A stretch of DNA of 64,000 nt from Eutrophocola salsuginis (GTDB lineage: Bacteria > Pseudomonadota > Gammaproteobacteria > Pseudomonadales > Pseudohongiellaceae), in assembly GCA_038147195.1 (NCBI GenBank), contig JAYQTB010000004.1, forward strand, positions 558,001-622,000, read 5' to 3'. The notes under the pieces are model-generated. The model had not been told where the DNA came from. It saw only the letters and a list, made by a program, of their open reading frames with translations, and did not search any database. Position numbers and translations under genes: made by a program. Every line of letters begins with the position of its first letter. Position 1 is the first letter of the stretch. This document shows, piece after piece, positions 24,146 through 33,278 of the stretch.

Positions 24146-24928
24146 GTTGTCTGCATTCTCTGTAGCGCCTGGGCTGACTTGCTTGCCTTCGACCGTTGCC
24201 TGTGTCAGCTCCAGGCTGATGATCTTGGCATCCGGTTCATGTTGTACAAGTTTCACAAGCAGATAATCCCAATCCAGGGCAAGCCAGATTTCCGTGGTAC
24301 GATTGCTGTCGGGATTGCGGACGCGATCGAGTTTCAGTGTCCTGAAATTGCCTGCCGCAGTGTCCAGCATTTCCTCGCCGATGACCTGGTAATGAAACTC
24401 GTGCATTTCCCCCTTGTCGATACCCAAGAAGGATACTTCCTGTTGACCCGCCAGCAATTGCTCGCGCAGGGCGATATAACCGGACAGGTTGTCCATGGTA
24501 AGGCCATTGAGGGTTAGAGTATTTTTCTGCTTGCCGGTTAAAGCGGTAGCGATGGAATTGTTCCAATCGAAACTGACAGAACGGTTGCGCTTGCCCATGC
24601 CCGTTTGTTCGAAAGTGTAGGCGAGGGGTCTTATTTCACCGGTTACTGCATCCGTGGTAAGTAAACTGGCCTCACGAATTTGGCTGATGGTCTTGCCGAG
24701 GAGTTTGAGGTCGAGGCGGGTGCTCATCTCTATTCCGCCGTCTTCAGTGTTCTGCAGTGAGCGCTCCGCGCTGGCCTTGAAGCCCCCGTAACGGGCCTCG
24801 TACTCTGCAGCGTACGGCAGGGGAGGGCTAGCAGCCATGGTCATGGAAACGGTGAGCAGGCATAGGAGAGCAACCAGAGTTCCTAGTAGCCATTCCGTAC
24901 GATGTCTGTTGCGTTTGGATAGATCCAT
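24137..24928 (-). CDS. DUF3108 domain exported protein
   Basis: A 263-residue protein with an N-terminal hydrophobic segment (LLGTLVALLCLLTVSMTMAAS) acting as signal sequence, then a DUF3108 domain: YAAEYEARYGGFKASAERSL, DAVTGEIRPLAYTFEQTGMGKRNRSVSFDW and TEIWLALDWDYLLVKLVQ. The family is periplasmic or envelope-associated and otherwise uncharacterised. In many gammaproteobacteria it lies near purine biosynthesis genes; here it stands between the arsenosugar genes and DUF2066. Divergent from the DUF2066 gene. Confidence 0.85.
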   Translation of the reverse strand: MDLSKRNRHRTEWLLGTLVALLCLLTVSMTMAASPPLPYAAEYEARYGGFKASAERSLQNTEDGGIEMSTRLDLKLLGKTISQIREASLLTTDAVTGEIRPLAYTFEQTGMGKRNRSVSFDWNNSIATALTGKQKNTLTLNGLTMDNLSGYIALREQLLAGQQEVSFLGIDKGEMHEFHYQVIGEEMLDTAAGNFRTLKLDRVRNPDSNRTTEIWLALDWDYLLVKLVQHEPDAKIISLELTQATVEGKQVSPGATENADNLD

Positions 24929-25027
24929 ATTATGTTGGAAAACAAAGACTTTGAGTTTTTCCCCTCAGACCAGTTATGGTAGTGAACTAATGGTTGTTCG
25001 TCCAGTTATCAGTTATGATTGCGTTCC

Positions 25028-26170
25028 ATGAAGTCCTTTGATTTTTCAGTAAAAAATCCTAAATTAAGGCGCCATAACAAGGCCTTAGCATGCCTGTTTG
25101 TCTTGGTGATTTTAGTGCTGAGTGACGCCATGATGGCAATCGAGGTGACCGGCTTGTACCAGGGCATCGTGCCCGTGGAATCCCGTGACAATGTCATGGA
25201 AAGGCAAGAGGCCTTCAATGCTGCCCTGCGCCAGGTCCTGCTAAAAATCACCGGTAATATTACCATCTACAATCAGCCGCTGATCCGTCGGGCCCTGACC
25301 AATGCCGATGACTACGTGGACACCTGGTCCTATCGAACCGTCACTTCGTCTCAGGGTCAAGACGGTACATTCGCGGAAGCACCTGGCATCGAGCTTAGCG
25401 TCACGTTCTTCGAACCTGAAGTGCTCGCCTTGCTCGATTCGGCCGGGATTCCGTTGTGGCCGCGCAACCGGCCCTACACCCTGGTGTGGCTCGTGGTACA
25501 GGATGAATTGGGTGAACGCCAACTGGTCGGGTCTAGTTCACGGGATAACTTGGATATCCTGTCACTGCTTGAAAGCGGAGCCCAGCGGCGGGGACTGCCG
25601 GTGTTGTTACCCATTCTCGATTTCGAGGACCTTCGCGCGGTATTGACCAATGACGTGTGGAATATGGATACGGAGCGCTTGCTCGCCGCTTCGGCACGTT
25701 ACCAGAGCGAAAGCGTCCTGGTGATAAGGTTATTTCGCACCTTGGCGGGCGATGTGCTTGGTAGAAGCAATTACCTGTTCAGGAACCAGGTGTTCGAATT
25801 GGAATTATTCGAGGAATCCGTCGAGACATTCGTCGAGCAGAGTATCGCCCTGGCTGCAGACGAGCTATCCGCCTATTACGCGGTGCTGTTGTCAGGTACT
25901 GACAGCAGTATGGAAGTGAACCTTACAGTAAATGGCATTACCAGCGCAGAGGATTATGCCAGCCTGTTAGGCTATATCGCTCAGCTCACCGATGTGAATG
26001 AGCACCATATCGTTCGCGTAAAGGACCAGACGATCCAGTTGAAACTGGTCACTGGTGGACAACTACGCCAGCTTGTGGAAACTATCGCGCTCAATAGGAG
26101 CATGCAGCCGGACGGCGACCTGGTGCGCATGGACAATCAGGTTTTCATGAGCTACTGGTGGAACAAATAG
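25028..26170 (+). CDS. DUF2066 domain protein
   Basis: A 380-residue exported protein; ATG 25028 is preferred over a TTG three codons upstream. A hydrophobic signal (NKALACLFVLVILVLSDAMMA) is followed by VTGLYQGIVPVESRDN-x-RQEAFNAALRQVLLKITGN, the typical opening of DUF2066 proteins, and a beta-rich C-terminal half. It is immediately upstream of hda (12 bases), an arrangement common in pseudomonads where DUF2066, perM, purMN and hda cluster. Molecular function is unknown. Confidence 0.85.
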   Translation: MKSFDFSVKNPKLRRHNKALACLFVLVILVLSDAMMAIEVTGLYQGIVPVESRDNVMERQEAFNAALRQVLLKITGNITIYNQPLIRRALTNADDYVDTWSYRTVTSSQGQDGTFAEAPGIELSVTFFEPEVLALLDSAGIPLWPRNRPYTLVWLVVQDELGERQLVGSSSRDNLDILSLLESGAQRRGLPVLLPILDFEDLRAVLTNDVWNMDTERLLAASARYQSESVLVIRLFRTLAGDVLGRSNYLFRNQVFELELFEESVETFVEQSIALAADELSAYYAVLLSGTDSSMEVNLTVNGITSAEDYASLLGYIAQLTDVNEHHIVRVKDQTIQLKLVTGGQLRQLVETIALNRSMQPDGDLVRMDNQVFMSYWWNK

Positions 26171-26182
26171 CCTGAAATACGC

Positions 26183-26887
26183 ATGAATTTCTCTCCGCAA
26201 TTACCCTTTGATTTTTCCGTTTCGAAACATTTCACATTGACCAATTTTCTGGTGCCTTCTAGGAACGCCGAACTTGTGAACCTGCTGAAGAATCTAGAGC
26301 ATTACACGGAACCGGTAGCCTTCGTCTGGGGTAGTGAAGGCTGCGGCAAGACGCATTTGCTACAGGCGGTCTGTCACGACCAGCAAGACAGGAACACATT
26401 GCATGCATTGTATTTGCCACTGGCAAACATCCGTGTGTTCGGGCCGGAGGTTTTTGCTAGCCTGCATCACATGGAGCTGATCTGTCTTGATGACCTGCAT
26501 CTGGTGACCGGAGATATGGCCTGGGAAGAAGCCCTGTTGGAATTTTTCAACCGGTCCCGCGAGGACGGTGTTCGCTTGCTGGTGAGCGCAACGCAATCAC
26601 CCCGTGGCATCGACTTTGCATTGCCGGATCTCGCTTCACGCATGACCTGGGGAGTGACATACCATCTGCACGAGCTCAGTGACGATAACAAACTGGCGGC
26701 TCTCGATCAGCGCGCCCGCGAAAAAAACATGCCAATGCCGACCGAAGTGCTCAGTTATATCTTCAATCGTCATCCCCGGGACTTGCAGGGACTGCTTGCG
26801 GTAATAGAAACGCTGGACAAGTTGTCACTAGCGGAAAAGCGGCGCCTCACTATTCCTTTCGTGCGCAAGGTGCTGAACTGGCAGTAG
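26183..26887 (+). CDS. hda: DnaA regulatory inactivator Hda
   Basis: A 234-residue DnaA-like AAA+ protein lacking the DNA-binding domain of DnaA. It starts with the clamp-binding QLPFDF motif (residues 6-11) that docks it to the DNA polymerase sliding clamp. Walker A GSEGCGKTHLL (about 49-59) and Walker B LICLDDLHLV follow, with sensor II DLQGLLAVIETLD. Hda stimulates ATP hydrolysis by DnaA after initiation and prevents re-initiation. Converges on sppA, with only a weak GGAAAA/TTTTCC hairpin between them. Confidence 0.95.
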   Translation: MNFSPQLPFDFSVSKHFTLTNFLVPSRNAELVNLLKNLEHYTEPVAFVWGSEGCGKTHLLQAVCHDQQDRNTLHALYLPLANIRVFGPEVFASLHHMELICLDDLHLVTGDMAWEEALLEFFNRSREDGVRLLVSATQSPRGIDFALPDLASRMTWGVTYHLHELSDDNKLAALDQRAREKNMPMPTEVLSYIFNRHPRDLQGLLAVIETLDKLSLAEKRRLTIPFVRKVLNWQ

Positions 26888-26912
26888 GAAAACCCTGGAA
26901 TTTTCCGATTGT

Positions 26913-27389
26913 TCAGGGAGAGAGCACAGCCTGGCATTCCTGGCAGTGCAGGTACAGACCACGCGGGTCATTGAACTGTGACAAGGACTGCAGGTTAGTC
27001 TGGAGTGTCCTGGTGAAGTTTCCTAGGATGCCGCTCGTCGACGTAAGTTCATGAGTGGCAGGTAATGCGTTAACCAGGGATCTAACCAGGATGTTGTTCG
27101 CCAGGTTTTGCAGGAACTGCTGTCCGGGGGTCAGCGGCATTTCCACCAGGCGGGTACCGTATTCCGCCAGACCGGCCAGGCGGGCAGCGGCGGCCACGGC
27201 ATCTTCAAAGTTACCGAGGTGATCCACTAAGCCGATGGCTAGAGCATCTTCTCCGGACCAGACGCGCCCACGTGCAATGGCTTCCACCTCTTCCACGCTC
27301 ATATCGCGGGATTCAGCCACCAGCGTAATGAAGCGGTTGTAGCCATCCTCCAGGTTCAGTTGCAGCACGTTTTTCGCAAGTTCCGGCAA
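26913..27389 (-). pseudogene. sppA: Signal peptide peptidase SppA, 3' part after frameshift
   Basis: The 158-residue C-terminal end of SppA (LNLEDGYNRFITLVAESRDMSVEEVEAIARGRVWSGEDALAIGLVDHLGNFEDAV), a close match to the second SppA half. It lies in a different frame from the 5' part. Removing one T from the junction AGG-TAG-G restores a single frame reading ...LMPRRPLPELAKNV. It would otherwise have to start at a TTG without a ribosome site, so it is unlikely to be an independent gene. Confidence 0.85.
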
Positions 27390-27393
27390 TGGC

Positions 27394-28800
27394 CTACCTT
27401 GGCATCAACGCGCCGGCTAATGCCGTGGTGCCGACGCCGTCGGTACTAATGCCAAGCTTGGCAAAGGTGTCCTCGAATGTGGGGTACAGGCCGAAGATGC
27501 CGATTGAGCCAGTGATCGTCGATTTGCTCGCCCAGATTTCCGCCGCGGGAGTCGCGATCCAATAACCTCCAGAAGCAGCGACGCTGCCCATGGAGACGAC
27601 CAGCGGTTTGCTGGCGTCGGCCAGCGATGCGAGTTCATTGCGAATGATCTCCGAGGCAAAGGCGCTGCCACCACCGCTGTCGATGCGCAGCACCAGTGCC
27701 TTTATGTCATCGTCCTCCCGAGCCCTTCGAACAAGATCCTGCAGGCTGTCGCCGCCGATTTCTCCGGCTCCCCGGCTGCCATCATAGATATTGCCGCTGG
27801 CGACGATGATACCGATCTTGTCATTATCGGATCCCAAGTCACCGGACTCGTTGCGGGTGGCGGCGAGGTAGCTTCGGTAATCGATTTTAAGGAAATCCTC
27901 GCCGTTGCCGGCGATGCCTATTTCATCTTGCAGGTAGGTATTAAGCCTGTCCCGGTCCATAAGTGTGTCGATGAAGCCGCGTGCCAGTACCAGCGCCGAC
28001 ATATCGCCGTTGAATGCTGCCAGTTCGGTATCAAGATTGTTGATAAAGCTCTCGATGAATGCCGGTTCCAGGTTCCTAGAGTCACTGATACCAGCCATGT
28101 ACTGTTGCCAGAGATCGCCGAGCCAGTCGATATTCGCTTCGCGTGCTTCCGGCGACATGTCGTTGCGCTCGAATGGTTCCACTGCGGACTTGTATTCCCC
28201 GACCCGAAAGATGTGGACATTCACCCCGAGCTTGTCGAGTGCATCGCGAAAGTACATCTGGTAAGAGCTGAAACCCTCGAGATCCAGGCTGCCCATGCCG
28301 TTGAGAATAACCTCGTCAGCGTGGGCTGCCAGGTAATACTGGCCCTGGGTGTAATAGTCGCCGTACGCATACACCTTTTTCCCCCTTTCGCGAAAGCGCA
28401 GTAGGGCGTCGCCTATATCCTGCAGCTTGCTGAATCCGGAGGGCAGGAGCTGGCCGGGCATCAGGACCAGGGAAGATATGCGGTTGTCTGAAGTTGCCGT
28501 ATCGATGGCGTCGAGTACATCCTGCAGGAGCACTTCCTCACTGAGTTCGGCGCCGAGCGAGTCTGCCATCAGCGTGTCAAGGGGATCGACATAGGTCAAC
28601 TGGTCGACCAGGGTGCCGCCGGGATTCAGGAGCAGGGCGCTGCCATGCTGAACGAAAATCGGTGACTGCCCGATCAGGGAAGCCACGAATACCATCAGTA
28701 GGAACAGAAACAGCAGGTTGAGAATAACCGAGCGGAACCCTCTATATAGCCTGACCACGCCGAAGAGGAATTTGCCAAGAGTGCTTTTGGGTGCAGACAT
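27394..28800 (-). CDS. sppA: Signal peptide peptidase SppA, 5' part (frameshifted)
   Basis: 468 residues of a long-form SppA (E. coli total 618): an N-terminal membrane anchor (VILNLLFLFLLMVFVASLIG), the first protease-like repeat with the Lys region (FRVGEYKSAVEPFERNDMSPEAR) and the second repeat with the catalytic Ser in SMGSVAASGGYWIA. It stops at TAG right after GALMPR. With the 158-residue downstream part, total length (~626) fits the family. SppA degrades leftover signal peptides in the inner membrane. Last gene of the proS-arsC-wrbA-DUF2069-sppA operon (27 bases after DUF2069). Sequencing error versus real mutation is unresolved. Confidence 0.88.
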   Translation of the reverse strand: MSAPKSTLGKFLFGVVRLYRGFRSVILNLLFLFLLMVFVASLIGQSPIFVQHGSALLLNPGGTLVDQLTYVDPLDTLMADSLGAELSEEVLLQDVLDAIDTATSDNRISSLVLMPGQLLPSGFSKLQDIGDALLRFRERGKKVYAYGDYYTQGQYYLAAHADEVILNGMGSLDLEGFSSYQMYFRDALDKLGVNVHIFRVGEYKSAVEPFERNDMSPEAREANIDWLGDLWQQYMAGISDSRNLEPAFIESFINNLDTELAAFNGDMSALVLARGFIDTLMDRDRLNTYLQDEIGIAGNGEDFLKIDYRSYLAATRNESGDLGSDNDKIGIIVASGNIYDGSRGAGEIGGDSLQDLVRRAREDDDIKALVLRIDSGGGSAFASEIIRNELASLADASKPLVVSMGSVAASGGYWIATPAAEIWASKSTITGSIGIFGLYPTFEDTFAKLGISTDGVGTTALAGALMPR

Positions 28801-28827
28801 GGATACCGTAATTCCTTATTGGTCGCC

Positions 28828-29169
28828 CTAGTCGATTCTTCGTCGGGCGCGAATAAAAATAATAGCGGAAAAAAACATGGTGAGACAAACCGCTGTCTCG
28901 ACGAGTCCTGGCACCCGTCGACTCGGGGTGAAAGCGAGCAGGATACCGTGCGTCATATAGAACAGGGCAACGAAGCACAACCACTGATACGATCTCGATG
29001 CGCCCCTAATTAGTCCGGGCACAGTCAGGGCGGGGGGTATCAGTACCCCGAGCATGATGACGGGGTTGAATGCGTCGCTGGTGATGTTGAAGAACGCGAG
29101 CAGAGCCATCAGCAGCAATGCGCAGCCCAGTGTGATGATGGCCGACACTTTCCCTACAGGCGGGCTCAT
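28828..29169 (-). CDS. DUF2069 inner membrane protein
   Basis: A 113-residue protein from ATG 29169 (MSPPVGKVSAIITLGC), overlapping the wrbA stop by one base (TGATG). Four hydrophobic segments (about residues 8-26, 36-52, 60-75 and 86-104) match DUF2069, a small inner membrane family usually found beside wrbA and arsC in gammaproteobacteria. Function is unknown; conserved linkage to wrbA hints at a link with quinone redox. Confidence 0.8.
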   Translation of the reverse strand: MSPPVGKVSAIITLGCALLLMALLAFFNITSDAFNPVIMLGVLIPPALTVPGLIRGASRSYQWLCFVALFYMTHGILLAFTPSRRVPGLVETAVCLTMFFSAIIFIRARRRID

Positions 29170-29774
29170 CAGCAGCTGAGTTTCTTTGCCGTCTCGGCGA
29201 GCCGCCTCCCCAGCGCCTGGCACAGTGTGGCTTCATCCCTAGAGAGGGGGGCATCATTAGCTCCGCCTGTGACGTGTGTGGGGCCATATGGGGAACCACC
29301 GGTAGTAGTGTCATGCAGAGCGGACTCGGTATAGGGCAGTCCGCAGTAGAGCATCCCGTGATGCAACAGCGGCAGGATCATGCTGAGCAGCGTGGTTTCC
29401 TGACCACCATGGAGGCTTGACGTGGAGGTGAATACGCCCGCGGGTTTGTCCACAAGTGCACCATTTGCCCACTGTGCCGCGGTGCCGTCAAGGAAGTATT
29501 TCATCGGGGCGGCCATGTTGCCGAACCGTGTCGGGCTGCCCAGGGCAAGACCGCTGCAATGTACCAGATCCTCATGGCTGCAGTAGACGGCCCCTTGAGC
29601 TGGAATCTCCTCTTCGGTGGCTTCAGTAACCGGTGAGACTTTGGGCACTGTACGCAAGCGGGCGGACATACCACCCACGCTTTCAATGCCGCGAGCTACC
29701 TGTGCGGCCATGGCGGCTACGGCACCATGATGGGAGTAGTAGAGGACGAGAATATATGGCGATGCCATAGGCAT
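29169..29774 (-). CDS. wrbA: NAD(P)H:quinone oxidoreductase WrbA
   Basis: A 201-residue flavodoxin-fold enzyme that reduces quinones with two electrons using NAD(P)H and FMN. The FMN-binding loop (YYSHHGAVAAMA), GSPTRFGNMAAPMKYFLDGTAAQW and the FTSTSSLHGGQETTLLSM segment are diagnostic of WrbA. The GLPYTE and GGSPYGPTHVTG loops are also present. It sits 10 bases after arsC and overlaps DUF2069. Confidence 0.95.
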   Translation of the reverse strand: MPMASPYILVLYYSHHGAVAAMAAQVARGIESVGGMSARLRTVPKVSPVTEATEEEIPAQGAVYCSHEDLVHCSGLALGSPTRFGNMAAPMKYFLDGTAAQWANGALVDKPAGVFTSTSSLHGGQETTLLSMILPLLHHGMLYCGLPYTESALHDTTTGGSPYGPTHVTGGANDAPLSRDEATLCQALGRRLAETAKKLSC

Positions 29775-29784
29775 GGTTTCCGTG

Positions 29785-30135
29785 TCAGAGCAGGTCGAGG
29801 ACGTTTTCCGGCGGTCGACCGATTACCGCACGGTTGCCGGCAACGACGATGGGTCGCTGGATCAGTTTTGGTTCGCTAATCATGGCGTCGATCAGCTGGT
29901 CGTCGGACAGGTCGGTATTGGCGAGCCCTAGCGCCTTATAGGCATCCTCTGAGGAGCGCATTAGGTCACGGGCAGAAATACCGAGCTTGTCCAGCAGTGA
30001 AATCAATTCATTACTGGAGGGTGTTTGATCCAGGTACAGAATAATTTCTGGTGAAATGTTATTTTCCAACAATAATTCCAGCGTATGCCGAGACTTGGAG
30101 CAGCGTGGATTGTGATAGATCGTGAAGTCAGCCAT
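29785..30135 (-). CDS. arsC: Arsenate reductase, ArsC (glutaredoxin-coupled) family
   Basis: A 116-residue protein from ATG 30135 (MADFTIYHNPRCSKSRHTLELL), preceded by AGGA. Catalytic Cys12 in NPRCSKSR and the C-terminal QRPIVVAGNRAVIGRPPENVLDLL match the thioredoxin-fold ArsC family, which reduces arsenate with glutathione/glutaredoxin. Some members, often next to wrbA, are not true arsenate reductases. It is not beside an arsB or arsR gene; its presence about 6 kb from arsS may be coincidence, since proS-arsC-wrbA linkage is general. Confidence 0.88.
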   Translation of the reverse strand: MADFTIYHNPRCSKSRHTLELLLENNISPEIILYLDQTPSSNELISLLDKLGISARDLMRSSEDAYKALGLANTDLSDDQLIDAMISEPKLIQRPIVVAGNRAVIGRPPENVLDLL

Positions 30136-30163
30136 ATCCTGTCCTGCCTGTACACACGACAGT

Positions 30164-31894
30164 CTAGTCGGCCACGACCCGCGCTTTGAGGAAGGCGACG
30201 GCATCGGTCGCCGCAATATCCTGAGACTGATCCGCGCCGCGTTTCTTGTATTCAACCTGGCCGTTTTCTAGGCCGCGATCGGACACGACCAGGCGGTGTG
30301 GTATGCCGATCAGTTCCATGTCGGCAAATTTCACGCCCGGACTGGTTTTTCGGTCACGGTCGTCCAGCAGGACGTCGAGTCCGACATCTTGTAGCTCCTG
30401 ATACAGCATTTCACTGGTTTCTATAACCTTTTCTGATTTGTGGGCGTTCAGCGGAATGATGACCACGTGGAAAGGCGCGATATTGTCCGGCCAGATTATG
30501 CCTTTGTCATCGTGGCACTGTTCGATAGCGGCGGCGACTATTCGGCTAACGCCGATACCGTAACAACCCATTTCCATCACCGCCATTTTTCCCTCTTCGT
30601 CCAGTACGGTGGCATTCATGGCTTTGCTGTACTTGTTGCCGAGCTGGAAGATATGCCCGACCTCGATGCCGCGCTTGATGGACAGGGTGCCCTTGCCGTC
30701 GGGACTAGCATCGCCTTCAACCACGTTACGCAAATCTTCAACCGAGTCGATGCGGGCATCGCGTTCCCAGTTCACGCCGGTGTAGTGATGACCGTCCTGG
30801 TTGGCGCCGCAGACAAAATCGGCTAACACGGCGGCATCACGGTCGACAATCACACGAATGGGCATGCTAACCGGACCAATCGAGCCTGGCTCGCAGGACA
30901 AGACAGCTTGTATTTCGGCATCGGTTGCAAAGGCCAGGGGAGCGGCAACACTGTCCAGTTTGCCAGCCTTGATCTCGTTGAGCTGGTGATCGCCGCGCAG
31001 GACGAGAGCCACCAAGGAGCCGGCATCGTCTCCATAGTCGCCCCGCACTACCAGGGTTTTGATGGTTTGTGCTGGTGATACCTTGAGAAAATTACTTACC
31101 TCGTCGATGGTGCGTACGCCTGGCGTGGCCACACTGGTCAGTTCAGCCGCGGGGGCGGGCCGCTCCTGTTGCGGCGCCATGGCGCTGGCCATTTCTAGGT
31201 TGGCGGCGTAGCTGCCCTGGTCGTTGAAGACGATTTGGTCCTCACCGGAATCGGCCAAAACATGGAATTCGTGTGACTGGTTGCCACCAATATTGCCGGA
31301 ATCGGCGAGCACCGCCCGAAAACTGAAGCCAAGGCGGGTGAAGATCCGGCTGTAAGTGTCATACATAAGCTGGTAGGTTTCGTTCAGGGATGACTGATCA
31401 AGGTGGAATGAGTAGGCATCCTTCATGATGAATTCCCGGGAGCGCATGACACCAAAACGGGGGCGGCGTTCATCACGGAACTTGGTCTGTATCTGGTAAA
31501 TGTTCATGGGCAGCTGTTTGTAGCTGCTAAGTTCATTGCGAACAAGGTCAGTGATGACTTCCTCATGCGTCGGGCCTAGACAGAAGTCGCGGTCATGCCG
31601 ATCCCTGAGGCGTTGCAGTTCATCACCCATCACCTCCCAGCGACCGGACTCATGCCACAGCTCGGCGGGCTGGACGACGGGCATCGAGACCTCGAGGGCG
31701 CCGGACCTGTCCATTTCCTCGCGAATGATACGCGTGACCTTATGCAGGACGCGCAGGCCGACCGGCAACCAGTTATAGAGACCGGCGGCGAGCTTGCGGA
31801 TCATGCCAGACTTGAGCATGAGCTGGTGGCTAATCACGACCGCGTCGGCCGGAGTTTCCTTGGTGGTTGCTAGGAGGTATTTGGAAGTTCGCAT
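30164..31894 (-). CDS. proS: Proline-tRNA ligase
   Basis: A 576-residue class II synthetase of the bacterial type. The N-terminus MRTSKYLLATTKETPADAVVISHQLMLKSGMIRKLAAGLYNWLPVG is characteristic. Motif 2 (FRDERRPRFGVMRSREFIMKDAYSF) is visible, then the YbaK-like editing insertion (about residues 225-400) that clears mischarged Ala-tRNA(Pro). The C-terminal anticodon-binding domain ends KARVVAD. Length equals the family standard (~572). First gene of a five-gene operon with arsC, wrbA, DUF2069 and sppA. Confidence 0.97.
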   Translation of the reverse strand: MRTSKYLLATTKETPADAVVISHQLMLKSGMIRKLAAGLYNWLPVGLRVLHKVTRIIREEMDRSGALEVSMPVVQPAELWHESGRWEVMGDELQRLRDRHDRDFCLGPTHEEVITDLVRNELSSYKQLPMNIYQIQTKFRDERRPRFGVMRSREFIMKDAYSFHLDQSSLNETYQLMYDTYSRIFTRLGFSFRAVLADSGNIGGNQSHEFHVLADSGEDQIVFNDQGSYAANLEMASAMAPQQERPAPAAELTSVATPGVRTIDEVSNFLKVSPAQTIKTLVVRGDYGDDAGSLVALVLRGDHQLNEIKAGKLDSVAAPLAFATDAEIQAVLSCEPGSIGPVSMPIRVIVDRDAAVLADFVCGANQDGHHYTGVNWERDARIDSVEDLRNVVEGDASPDGKGTLSIKRGIEVGHIFQLGNKYSKAMNATVLDEEGKMAVMEMGCYGIGVSRIVAAAIEQCHDDKGIIWPDNIAPFHVVIIPLNAHKSEKVIETSEMLYQELQDVGLDVLLDDRDRKTSPGVKFADMELIGIPHRLVVSDRGLENGQVEYKKRGADQSQDIAATDAVAFLKARVVAD

Positions 31895-31930
31895 GGCGCT
31901 AATAATACTGTTCCGGGTGTTCCAATAACA

Positions 31931-31958
31931 GAAAAGCAGCCCTATGGGCTGCTTTTTT
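31931..31958 (-). terminator. Terminator after the HU-family gene
   Basis: Stem AAGCAGCCC/GGGCTGCTT with a short TAT/ATA loop and a T-run on both sides. It separates the HU-family gene from proS. Confidence 0.85.
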
Positions 31959-32000
31959 CGGATCTGCTGCCGGGCCAGGTGGTCCGGGTGCCTTCAAGAG

Positions 32001-32372
32001 TTAGTTGAGGGCAAATTCTTTCAGTTTCTTCAGGGGCAGAACCTTGACCCGGGTTGTAGCGGGCTTTTTCGGGATGTCCATGAATTCGCCGGGACGGAAC
32101 GGATTAGGCACGTTCTTGCGTGCCGCGCGGGCCGGCCGCTTGACGGCCTTGATTTTCAGCAGGCCGGGCAGGGTAAATTCGCCCACGCCGCGTTTTTTCA
32201 CGTGACGCTCGATTAGGCTGTCCAGCTCGACCAGTACCGAAGATACTTCCTTCCTAGTCAAGCCGGTATTTTCAGCGATGGTATTGAGGATCTGGGTCTT
32301 TGTGTACTTTTCCTGGATTGCGGCGGAGTTCTTGGCGGGTGCTTTCTTAGCTGCAGCTTTTTTTGCGGCCAT
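32001..32372 (-). CDS. HU-family DNA-binding protein with Lys/Ala-rich tail
   Basis: A 123-residue protein in which a Lys/Ala-rich N-terminal tail (MAAKKAAAKKAPAKN, about 20 residues) precedes an HU/IHF-like fold: YTKTQILNTIAENTGLTRKEVSSVLVELDSLIERHV, then the beta-arm region GVGEFTLPGLLKIKAVKRPARAARKNVPNPF. It binds and bends DNA. The tail is histone-H1-like and occurs in a subset of proteobacterial HU paralogues, so this is not the standard 90-residue HupA/B. Single gene with its own terminator. Confidence 0.88.
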   Translation of the reverse strand: MAAKKAAAKKAPAKNSAAIQEKYTKTQILNTIAENTGLTRKEVSSVLVELDSLIERHVKKRGVGEFTLPGLLKIKAVKRPARAARKNVPNPFRPGEFMDIPKKPATTRVKVLPLKKLKEFALN

Positions 32373-32875
32373 ACTATGGTCTCTCTTGAATTCGTTTTTT
32401 GCTGGTTATTGTTACCCCGGCAAAACCGGGAACTTTGAATTATTACAGTGCGATAACAGTTAACGTCCTATCAGCTTTCCAGAAGGCAATTTTTCGCTTT
32501 CGCAACAGCAATCAGTAAACGATTATATCTCTGCTGCACTGAAAAAAGATTGACCCCGATTTTGGAAAGATTCTAAAAAGTTTTACTTGTGAACGGTGCG
32601 CGTTTACACCGTAAAATATCATACTTAACGAGTTGCTATTTATAACGGAATCGCCTTTCCCGGGCAAGGGCTTTATGCAAACTTTTGCTGAAAGGGTGAT
32701 CAATTACCCACGGTTTTTCAATTCTTAAAAGTTTGTTTTCACAAGAGCACAACTATCACTCAGTTATCACTTGTGTGAGTCGTTTTCCTTTGTTTTCAGG
32801 TGTTTTTAATAATTCGAAATGAGTTACAATACGCGGCTTTTTGTGGCCGTGTAAACGTGTAACCAGGTAAATACA
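32373..32875. other. Divergent intergenic region between HU-family gene and fmdB
   Basis: About 500 AT-rich bases with no credible coding frame. A TACAAT sequence at about 32,825-32,830 is a possible -10 element for the fmdB-aspS transcript. No terminator or riboswitch was recognised. Confidence 0.4.
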
Positions 32876-33181
32876 ATGCCTATTTATGAATATCGCTGCG
32901 AGTCGTGTGGTGAAGAGCTTGAGAAGATTCAGAAGTTCAGTGATCCCCCGCTCAAGGATTGCTCGGTTTGTGGTGAGCCTGCCCTGAAAAAATTGGTTTC
33001 CGCCAGCAGTTTTCGCCTGAAAGGTTCGGGCTGGTATGAAACCGATTTCAAGACGAAAAAGAAAACAGATGACGGCAAAAAGGATTCGGATGGCGCCGAC
33101 AGCACCAGTGCAAAAACCGATAAGGCCGACAGCAAAAGCACCGACAAGCTGGCTACCGGCAAGTCGGCAGACCCGGCCTGA
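32876..33181 (+). CDS. FmdB-family zinc ribbon protein
   Basis: A 101-residue protein with a single zinc ribbon: C8-x2-C11 (YRCESCGEE) and C29-x2-C32 (DCSVCGEP), then the conserved KKLVSASSFRLKGSGWYETDFK and a disordered Lys/Asp/Ser-rich tail. The family is named for FmdB, a putative regulator of formamidase in Methylophilus, but its function here is unknown. In gammaproteobacteria it is routinely found just before aspS, as here (98 bases). Confidence 0.9.
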   Translation: MPIYEYRCESCGEELEKIQKFSDPPLKDCSVCGEPALKKLVSASSFRLKGSGWYETDFKTKKKTDDGKKDSDGADSTSAKTDKADSKSTDKLATGKSADPA

Positions 33182-33278
33182 GGCCGCCTGGGATGGCTCT
33201 ATAGCAAGAAGCAGGTAACCCTGCCCCCTGTAAAGCGGTAACAAGCAAGTTAGCAAAGAACAAGTAACGGAAAACATT

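Noticed and set aside
27380..27410. Programmed +1 frameshift in sppA
   Set aside because: AGG-TAG-G alone is weak evidence; no SD-like stimulator as in prfB, and SppA is not known to be recoded. Kept as a frameshift of unknown origin.
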